From Massilia brevitalea (GTDB taxonomy: Bacteria > Pseudomonadota > Gammaproteobacteria > Burkholderiales > Burkholderiaceae_D), in the NCBI RefSeq assembly GCF_030711405.1, contig NZ_JAULSI010000022.1, positions 1 to 64,000 of the forward strand: a DNA stretch of 64,000 nucleotides, in the 5' to 3' direction. The translations under genes and the position numbers were made by a program. This document shows positions 54,868 to 64,000 of this stretch, piece after piece. Numbering within the stretch: position 1 is the stretch's first letter; each line of letters starts with the position of its first letter. The notes under the pieces were generated by a model. That model saw nothing but the letters and a program-made list of their open reading frames with translations. It made no database searches and was not told where the DNA came from.

Positions 54868-54896
54868 ATAGTGCTACAACTTTCAACAAGCACTAT
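54868..54896 (+). promoter_or_regulatory. Inverted repeat upstream of dps
   Basis: ATAGTGCT (54868-54875) and AGCACTAT (54889-54896) are perfect 8-bp inverted arms with a 13-bp spacer. They end 24 bp before the dps ATG, so they may overlap the -10 or lie in the 5' leader. ATAG and CTAT are present at the outer ends as in peroxide-regulator sites, but the 25-bp spacing of ATAG to CTAT does not match OxyR. Either an operator of a Fur/PerR-like protein or an mRNA hairpin is possible. Confidence 0.45.
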
Positions 54897-54919
54897 CACC
54901 TCACTACAGGAGAACCGCA

Positions 54920-55426
54920 ATGCACATGGATACCGGCATCAGCACCGAAGACCGCGCCAAAATGGTCGAATCGCTCTCGACCGTACTGGCAGACGCCTAC
55001 ATGCTCTACCTGAAGACCCACAACTTCCACTGGAACGTGACGGGTCCGCTGTTCTCGAGCCTGCACGTGATGTTCGAAGAGCAGTACACCGAGCAGTGGA
55101 ACGCCCTCGACGAGATCGCCGAACGCATCCGTGCCCTGGGCCACTTCGCCCCGGCCACCTACAAGCGCTACGCCGAGCTGTCGAGCATCACCGAAGAACC
55201 AGAAGTGCTGTCGTCGAAGGAAATGATCCGTCAGCTGGTGGACGGCAATGAAATCCTGATCCGCACCCTGCGCGCAGGCGTGAAGGTCGCCGACGAACTG
55301 GACGACTACCCGACCGCCGACATGCTGACCACCCGCATGGAAGTGCACGAAAAGAACGCCTGGATGCTGCGCTCCTTCCTGGAGCAAGGCGCCGGCGCGC
55401 AACAGGGCGACGCCTCGTCGGACTAA
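54920..55426 (+). CDS. dps: DNA-protection ferritin Dps
   Basis: The 168-residue Dps dodecamer subunit oxidises Fe(II) with peroxide and compacts DNA. The intersubunit ferroxidase ligands H37, H49, E53, D64 and E68 have the same spacing as H51, H63, D67, D78 and E82 in E. coli Dps. HNFHWNVTGPLF is diagnostic. ACAGGAG lies 7 bp before the ATG, with a second in-frame ATG two codons later. It has its own terminator. It joins ahpCF and hslO as an oxidative-defence gene. Confidence 0.97.
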   Translation: MHMDTGISTEDRAKMVESLSTVLADAYMLYLKTHNFHWNVTGPLFSSLHVMFEEQYTEQWNALDEIAERIRALGHFAPATYKRYAELSSITEEPEVLSSKEMIRQLVDGNEILIRTLRAGVKVADELDDYPTADMLTTRMEVHEKNAWMLRSFLEQGAGAQQGDASSD

Positions 55427-55443
55427 GCGACGGCCCCGCCAAC

Positions 55444-55482
55444 GCCGCAGCGCGCATCATGCCCGCTGCGGCTTTTCTTTTT
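55444..55482 (+). terminator. dps terminator
   Basis: GCCGCAGCG (55444-55452) pairs perfectly with CGCTGCGGC (55464-55472), followed by TTTTCTTTTT. Confidence 0.92.
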
Positions 55483-55885
55483 AGAGATCAGGCAACTCGT
55501 AATCGAATTCGTAGAAGTGCTTGCGCTCCTCGATCCGGATACGCATGGTGCCGGCAATTCCCGCCAGCTCCCCCGTCCCCGAATCCGGCACCACGCTGAT
55601 CGCCAGTGCCTGCGCACCGCGTGCCATCGTGCCGCTGTGCTGGACCACGAAACTGCCGCTGCGACCGTCCAGCGTGCCGGTCACGCGCTCCACGGCCACG
55701 TAGCCGGCCGAGCCTTCGGTGGTGGTCATCGCCGACAGCATCTCGCCCACGCCGCTGCCTTCCAGCGCGCCATGGTAGCGCTTTTCGATCGCCATGCGCC
55801 CGGTGGTAACGCCATCGCGCACGTCGGGCTGGCCTTGCGGAGTCACGGTAACGTCGAACGGTCCTGCGGCATGTTGCTGGCTCAT
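55481..55885 (-). CDS. DUF3224 protein
   Basis: The 134-residue lipocalin-like or allene-oxide-cyclase-barrel-like DUF3224 protein begins MSQQHAAGPFDVTV and has GRMAIEKRYHGALEGSG, YVAVERVTGTLDGRSGSFVVQHSG and the closing RIEERKHFYEFDYELP. Family function is unknown. Start at 55885 (GGTGAGGG just upstream). The frame is open to 55921, adding MFLISSLQGEG. It is convergent with dps and its tail overlaps the T run of the dps terminator. Confidence 0.88.
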   Translation of the reverse strand: MSQQHAAGPFDVTVTPQGQPDVRDGVTTGRMAIEKRYHGALEGSGVGEMLSAMTTTEGSAGYVAVERVTGTLDGRSGSFVVQHSGTMARGAQALAISVVPDSGTGELAGIAGTMRIRIEERKHFYEFDYELPDL

Positions 55886-55961
55886 GGTGCCCTCACCTTG
55901 TAATGAAGAGATAAGGAACATTCTAGGCCAATCCGCACCGTTTGCGGGAGGCCTTCCGCTA

Positions 55962-56201
55962 TCAGCCCGGCAAATGCAGGTCGATGACCTTCATTACCGC
56001 CAGCGTGGTCTCGAGGTCCATCTCGCCGGACGCAAAAGCGGCGCGCAAGGTGGCCTGGGGCACGCCGGCAGCTGCGGCCAGGTGCGCCGTTGCGTCGGCG
56101 CGCGATGCGACGTCCAGCGCATCGCGCAGCACGGCGGCGTCGCCGCTGTCGAACGCGCCGGCCAGGTAGGCCGCCAGCTCTTCGAGGGTATCGAGTGTCA
56201 T
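55962..56201 (-). CDS. Orphan antitoxin-like DNA-binding protein
   Basis: The 79-residue protein resembles addiction-module antidote (HigA-like/YbaQ-type) proteins. It has an N-terminal LEELAAYLAGAFDSGDAAVLRDALDVASRA followed by HTH-like AHLAAAAGVPQATLRAAFASG and a helix MDLETTLAVMKVIDLHLPG. No RelE/HigB-type toxin gene is next to it on either side. It lies 6 bp after ftsB, on the same strand. It may be a domesticated or orphan regulator. Confidence 0.75.
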   Translation of the reverse strand: MTLDTLEELAAYLAGAFDSGDAAVLRDALDVASRADATAHLAAAAGVPQATLRAAFASGEMDLETTLAVMKVIDLHLPG

Positions 56202-56207
56202 GGAATA

Positions 56208-56570
56208 TCAGTGCGTGACGGCAGGCGCGCCGTGCCCGCCTTTGTTCTTCGGCGCAGGCGGTGGCGGCGGCACGGTCATGGATTCGACCGGCTTTTCGTT
56301 ATGCCGCAGCACCTGCACGAAAATCTCGTTCTGCTTGATCATGCCCAGCTCCAGGCGCGCGCGTTCCTCGACGGCGCCGAGGCCTTCGCGCAGGTCGCGC
56401 ACTTCAGAATCGAGCTTGGCGTTGCGCGCCTTGCGCCCGTCCAGCTGGGCCTGGGCCACGGTCACCTGGTCGCGTAAATCGGCAACGGCCAGCATGCCGC
56501 CCTTCCCCAGCCACAGCGGGTACTGGATCAGCAACAGCAGGACGGCAAGGGCAAGCGAAATCAGGCGCAT
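56208..56570 (-). CDS. ftsB: Cell-division protein FtsB
   Basis: The 120-residue bitopic septum protein has a short cytoplasmic N-terminus, TM helix (about 4-24, [17 protein letters not shown]), and a periplasmic coiled coil (about 30-75) with [19 protein letters not shown] and [22 protein letters not shown], the classic DivIC/FtsB pattern. It links FtsL and FtsQ in the divisome. The extra Pro-rich tail ([14 protein letters not shown]) is longer than in E. coli. It lies 88 bp downstream of eno, the conserved eno-ftsB order. Confidence 0.94.
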   Translation of the reverse strand: MRLISLALAVLLLLIQYPLWLGKGGMLAVADLRDQVTVAQAQLDGRKARNAKLDSEVRDLREGLGAVEERARLELGMIKQNEIFVQVLRHNEKPVESMTVPPPPPAPKNKGGHGAPAVTH

Positions 56571-56658
56571 AAATAGTCATACCGGCGTGCGCAGCACCCC
56601 GGAAGCATTACATAATTCAATCGACTGGCGTGCCGCAGGCGCACCAGTCGTCCATCCA

Positions 56659-57945
<1,287 letters not shown>

Positions 57946-57985
57946 TCAGTCTCCGGAAAGGTGAAAAATCGTCGCACATGAAAGT

Positions 57986-58009
57986 CGAGGCGCCGGTTGG
58001 GGCGCCTCG
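57986..58009 (-). other. Hairpin between kdsA and eno
   Basis: CGAGGCGCC (57986-57994) pairs with GGCGCCTCG (58001-58009) around GGTTGG. In the gene direction it is followed by ACTTTCATG, so T-poor. It may be a weak terminator or a stability hairpin ahead of eno, which would then rely on a promoter in 57943-57985. Confidence 0.5.
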
Positions 58010-58032
58010 TCTTTCAAGCTATATAAGTGAAA

Positions 58033-60644
<2,612 letters not shown>

Positions 60645-60834
60645 TCAAGCTGGCAAGGCCTGCCTGTGCCCGACTGCCAAACGCAGCGTGTCGCTTTTAC
60701 AAACAAATGTTTCGTAATGACAACAAGTATCAGGAAAGCGACATTTTGGTGCAGTTTCAAATCGAAAGAAACAAACATTTCCGCAAATCAAGCTACGATA
60801 TTTCGATCCTTCAATCTGTATAGGCAAGATAGCA

Positions 60835-62514
60835 ATGGGCTTCCTGAAACACCTGAATATCGGCAAACGGCTGGCCATCGGCTTTGCCCTGACCCTGGCC
60901 ATGGCGGTGCTGATCGCCTCGGTCGGCATCTGGCGCCTGCAGCATGTGGCGGCCGGCACGCAAACCATTCTGGCGCAGCCGCTGGCAAAGGAGCGCATGA
61001 TTACCGAGTGGTACACGCAGATCTTCTCGGCCGTGCGCCGCACCGCCGCCATCGTCAAGAGCAGCGACCCGGCCCTCGGCCCCTACTTCAAGGAAGACGC
61101 GGCCCTCAGCGCCAAGGTTTCGGCCGAGCTGGTCGCCCAGATCGAGCCGCTGATCGCCGGCGCGGAAGAAACAGCGCTGTTCGCGAAGATCAGCGAGCAG
61201 CGCAAGCTGTACAGCAAGGCGCGCGACAGCGCCGTCAAGGCCAAGGCCGACGGCGACCAGGACCTCGCCACCAAAATCCTCGAGGAATCCTTTACGCCAA
61301 CCGCCAAGGCTTACCAGGAAGCGGTGCAGCAGCTGGTGGCCATGCAGCGCAACCACATTACCGGCATGACCCAGGACATCCAGGCCACCGCCCGCTTCGG
61401 CACCACCCTGATCGCCGTGCTGACCGCCTGCTCGGTACTGCTCGGCGCCCTCGCCTCCTGGCTGCTCACGCGCGGCATCGTGCGTCCGATCCGCGCAGCC
61501 GTGGAACTGGCCGAAACCGTTGCCGGCGGCGACCTGACGCGCCGCATCGAATCGAGCGCACGCGACGAAACCGGCGCCCTGCTGCGCGCCCTGGGCCACA
61601 TGAACGACAGCCTGGTCAACATCGTCGGCCAGGTGCGCAGCGGCACCGAGACCATTTCCGGCGCCTCCGGCGAAATCGCCGCCGGCAACCTGGACCTGTC
61701 GGCACGCACCGAACAGCAGGCTTCGGCGCTGGAACAGACCGCCGCCTCGATGGAAGAACTGACCGGCACCGTGCGCCAGAACGCCGACAACGCGCGCCAG
61801 GCCAACCAGCTGGCGCAGACCGCCTCCAGCGTGGCCGTGGACGGCGGCGCCGTGGTGAGCCAGGTGATCGCGACCATGGGCTCGATCAACGCCTCCTCGC
61901 GCAAGATCGTCGACATCATCGGCGTCATCGACGGGATCGCCTTCCAGACCAACATCCTGGCGCTGAACGCGGCCGTGGAAGCGGCCCGCGCCGGCGAGCA
62001 GGGGCGCGGCTTTGCGGTGGTGGCGTCGGAAGTGCGCACGCTGGCCCAGCGTTCGGCGGCAGCGGCCAAGGAAATCAAGACCCTGATCGGCGATTCGGTC
62101 GGGAAGGTCGACGCCGGCACCAAGTTGGTCGACCAGGCCGGTGCGACCATGGAGCAGGTGGTCGACTCGATCCGCCGCGTGACCGACATCATGGCCGAGA
62201 TCACCCACGCCAGCACCGAACAGACCGGCGGCATCGAGCAGGTGAACGCGGCCATCGGGCAGATGGACGAAGCGACCCAGCAGAATGCGGCGCTGGTCGA
62301 GGAAGCGGCTGCGGCTGCCGGCGCGATGCGCGAGCAGGCGGCGAAGTTGGCCGAGGTGGTGGGCGTGTTCAAGGTGGAGGGGCGTGCGGTGGTTCTGGCG
62401 CATGCCCCAGCCCCAGTCAGGCAGCTTGCGCGCGCGGCCAAGCCGAAAGCACCTGTCCGGACCAAGCCAGCGCCAGCCAAAGCAGCTGCCGCCGAAGAGT
62501 GGGAAGAGTTTTGA
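60835..62514 (+). CDS. Methyl-accepting chemotaxis protein with C-terminal CheR/CheB tether
   Basis: The 559-residue chemoreceptor has TM1 about 12-32, a four-helix periplasmic sensor (35-185), TM2 about 190-212, HAMP (213-265) and the signalling hairpin with tip [20 protein letters not shown] near 367, ending in the flexible tail. The last residues EEWEEF match the NWETF-like pentapeptide by which CheR and CheB bind receptors. The sensed ligand is unknown. ATG at 60835 is preceded by AGATAGCA, a poor ribosome site. The gene stands alone next to pyrG, divergent. It is directly followed by a REP copy. Confidence 0.95.
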   Translation: MGFLKHLNIGKRLAIGFALTLAMAVLIASVGIWRLQHVAAGTQTILAQPLAKERMITEWYTQIFSAVRRTAAIVKSSDPALGPYFKEDAALSAKVSAELVAQIEPLIAGAEETALFAKISEQRKLYSKARDSAVKAKADGDQDLATKILEESFTPTAKAYQEAVQQLVAMQRNHITGMTQDIQATARFGTTLIAVLTACSVLLGALASWLLTRGIVRPIRAAVELAETVAGGDLTRRIESSARDETGALLRALGHMNDSLVNIVGQVRSGTETISGASGEIAAGNLDLSARTEQQASALEQTAASMEELTGTVRQNADNARQANQLAQTASSVAVDGGAVVSQVIATMGSINASSRKIVDIIGVIDGIAFQTNILALNAAVEAARAGEQGRGFAVVASEVRTLAQRSAAAAKEIKTLIGDSVGKVDAGTKLVDQAGATMEQVVDSIRRVTDIMAEITHASTEQTGGIEQVNAAIGQMDEATQQNAALVEEAAAAAGAMREQAAKLAEVVGVFKVEGRAVVLAHAPAPVRQLARAAKPKAPVRTKPAPAKAAAAEEWEEF

Positions 62515-62515
62515 T

Positions 62516-62756
62516 GTAGGGTGGGCACTTGTGCCCACGCGGTGATCGTTGCAGGCTTCGTTATCGCGGTCAGTGATCTTGCCACCCAAACCCGCACACG
62601 TTATCGGGGCTGTTGCCTGCCCTGTTAGCGGTCCGCATGGTCCGCGTGGGCACAAGTGCCCACCCTACGGGAAGCGTTCCGGAATCGCGGCACAGAAAGC
62701 CCAAATACGTTCCTGACTCGCGGCACAGAAAGCCCAAACACGTTCCGGACGCGCGG
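62516..62756. repeat. REP-like pair 6, shared 15-bp motif and 33-bp tandem repeat
   Basis: Copy A, GTAGGGTGGGCACTTGTG to CCCACGCGG at 62516-62542, begins 2 bp after the chemoreceptor stop. Copy B, inverted, is at 62642-62670. Between them GGGGCTGTTGCCTGC (62606-62620) repeats the outer arm of the cassette at 49773. After copy B, 33-bp units begin at 62675, 62708 and (partial) 62741, each CGTTCCGGAATCGCGG-like plus CACAGAAAGCCCAAATA-like. The gap 62515-62844 contains no gene. Confidence 0.8.
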
Positions 62757-62844
62757 TTACCAACGCCGTTCGACAACCGTACATGTCTTGACGCTCCCCG
62801 GCCGCTCGGGCAGAGTTGCGCCACGTATCATTCCGCGCCTTCCC

Positions 62845-64000
62845 ATGGTTATCGATTTCCAGCCTCCCCCGCACGCCACCGAACAAGTCCAGCCCGCCAG
62901 CAACGCCTCTTTCGACGAACAGTACGAACAGGCCCGCGGCCTGGCCAACAATGGCCAGCCGGCCCTGGCCGTGGCCGCCTACAACGCCCTCCTGATGCGC
63001 TCCCCCGGTAACGTCGACGTCCTGCTCGGCCGCGGCATCGCCTACACGCGCCTGGAGCGCTGGGCCGAGGCCCAGGCCGACCTGGAAGCGGCGGCCAAGG
63101 CCTCGCCCGACTACGCCGACGTCTGGCTCGCGCTCGGCAACCTGCACCGGTGGCACGACCAGCCCGAGCCGGCGATCGCCGCCTACAGCCGCCTGGTTGC
63201 GCTGCGTCCCGATGATGCCGCCGCCTGGCTGGCCCGCGCCCGCGCCTGGCGCGCCGCCGGCAAGCTGCCGGAAGCCCGCGCCGATCTGGCGAGGGCGCGC
63301 ACGGCCGGCGGCAACGCGGCCGAGATCGACGCCTTCGACGCTGCCCTCACCCCTGCTGCGGACCCTGCCCCGGACACTGCCGCCATCGCCGCCATCTCGC
63401 CCCAGCCGCGCGCCGGCAACCCGGAAGCGGCGCTGGCCGCCGGCTACGCCTGGGCCGCCAGCCTGTCGGGCAACTGGACTGACGTCGGCCCCGGCCCGCG
63501 CTGGAACGACCAGACCGCCAGCCTGCGCCACTACACCAAACGCGGCTCGATCGGCTTCGAGACCCTGCGCGCGCACCGCTTCGACCAGTCCGGCTACGCC
63601 TGGGCCCTGGACGCCTACGCCGACTTGTGGAACGGCGCCTACGCCAACCTGCGCTACCAGCGCGCCCCGGCGGCGCGCCTGTTCCCCGAAAACGCGGGCC
63701 GTATCGAAGTCTGGCAATCGCTCGGCGGCGGCTGGGAAGCATCGCTCAGCGACGACGTGCTGGGCTTCGATTCGCGCGTGAACATCTACGGCGCCAGCCT
63801 CGCCAGGTACGTCGGCAACTGGTACATCCAGCTGCGCCACCAGAACATCGTGTCCGAAAGCTCGCACGGCAGCGGCGACCGCCTGCTGGCGCGCTACTAC
63901 TACGCCGGCGACGCCGACAGCTACATCGAGGCCACGGCGAACCGCGGCCGCAGCGACGACCCGCTGTCCCTGGCCGGCGGCCGTGCGCGTTCCGGCGGCG
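62845..64000 (+). CDS. YaiO-type TPR/outer-membrane beta-barrel protein, 3' end beyond window
   Basis: The reading frame from ATG 62845 runs 385 codons to the window edge. The first part has TPR repeats (about 20-160: EQYEQARGLANNGQPALAV, LGRGIAYTRLERWAEAQADL and following helices). From about 195 onward alternating aromatic and glycine-rich strands suggest a YaiO-family beta-barrel (SLSGNWTDVG, GFETLRAHRFDQSGYAW, YVGNWYIQLRH). Such proteins accompany polysaccharide or exopolysaccharide export loci. The N-terminus has no obvious signal peptide, so an upstream start is possible, but no better one is seen. Confidence 0.8.
   Translation, partial: MVIDFQPPPHATEQVQPASNASFDEQYEQARGLANNGQPALAVAAYNALLMRSPGNVDVLLGRGIAYTRLERWAEAQADLEAAAKASPDYADVWLALGNLHRWHDQPEPAIAAYSRLVALRPDDAAAWLARARAWRAAGKLPEARADLARARTAGGNAAEIDAFDAALTPAADPAPDTAAIAAISPQPRAGNPEAALAAGYAWAASLSGNWTDVGPGPRWNDQTASLRHYTKRGSIGFETLRAHRFDQSGYAWALDAYADLWNGAYANLRYQRAPAARLFPENAGRIEVWQSLGGGWEASLSDDVLGFDSRVNIYGASLARYVGNWYIQLRHQNIVSESSHGSGDRLLARYYYAGDADSYIEATANRGRSDDPLSLAGGRARSGG

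Noticed and set aside
54868-54896. OxyR site at dps
   Set aside because: ATAG and CTAT are present, but at a distance of 25 bp and not 11 or 33 bp, so the OxyR register is not met. Retained only as an unidentified inverted repeat.
62665-63867. 400-codon minus-strand frame
   Set aside because: Antisense shadow of the YaiO-like gene on the plus strand and of repeats. Val/Gly/Arg-rich with no domain.

Overview
The window looks like a chromosomal segment of a high-GC betaproteobacterium of the Oxalobacteraceae, most likely Massilia or a close relative. The reasons are the gene content and order (pyrG-kdsA-eno-ftsB, dapA-bamC), a paired CphA'/CphA cyanophycin locus, a PEP-CTERM protein, several CheB/CheR-linked hybrid kinases, and dense GC-rich coding with few gaps. 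No rRNA, tRNA or CRISPR array was seen. This assignment is inference from gene families, not from a database search.

Layout. 1-409: end of an IS1595-type insertion sequence abutting the ahpF terminator. 485-2746: ahpC-ahpF peroxide defence. 2964-9083: a four-gene, translationally coupled signalling operon (CHASE3/GAF hybrid kinase with three receivers, CheR, CheB, receiver-kinase). 9206-16356: a UvrA-like ATPase, a glycosyltransferase/PRISE-type reductase pair, and small metabolic or stress genes. One of these, a VOC protein, carries a late nonsense codon. 16626-24479: the cyanophycin locus, with an ABC transporter carrying a zinc-ribbon N-terminus plus a DUF1854 protein, divergent from cphA' and cphA. 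24656-32928: a LysE exporter, a PEP-CTERM P-domain protein, a 1372-residue CheB-CheR-PAS hybrid kinase, a frameshifted LOV kinase, a response regulator and a receiver lacking its phospho-acceptor Asp.

33024-36370 is an inserted, compositionally different restriction-modification island: a PaeR7I/XhoI-like endonuclease with its adenine methylase, preceded by the decayed end of another gene. 36371-44460: mutS, a secreted protein of unknown function, slyD, the ribosomal oxygenase roxA, an alanine-rich lipoprotein with a long structured leader, and bamC. 44504-49219: dapA, a methyltransferase, an M50 protease, a YciO-type protein, htpX and a PHP phosphatase. 49339-53719: a GFA enzyme, a repeat cassette, an alpha/beta hydrolase, a gamma carbonic anhydrase, hslO and a thioesterase. 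53912-54431 is a heavily deleted relic that I read as bchE (anaerobic Mg-protoporphyrin cyclase). 54435-60572: a YCII protein, dps, a DUF3224 protein, an orphan antitoxin-like gene, ftsB, eno, kdsA and pyrG. The right edge holds a chemoreceptor with a C-terminal CheR/CheB tether and a truncated YaiO-type outer-membrane protein.

The intergenic gaps carry at least twelve copies, in six inverted pairs, of a REP/BIME-like palindrome (GTAGGGTGGGCAC / GTGCCCACGCGG). Two of the six pairs are linked to 32-33 bp tandem repeats and share a further 15-bp motif, so these look like composite mobile-repeat cassettes.
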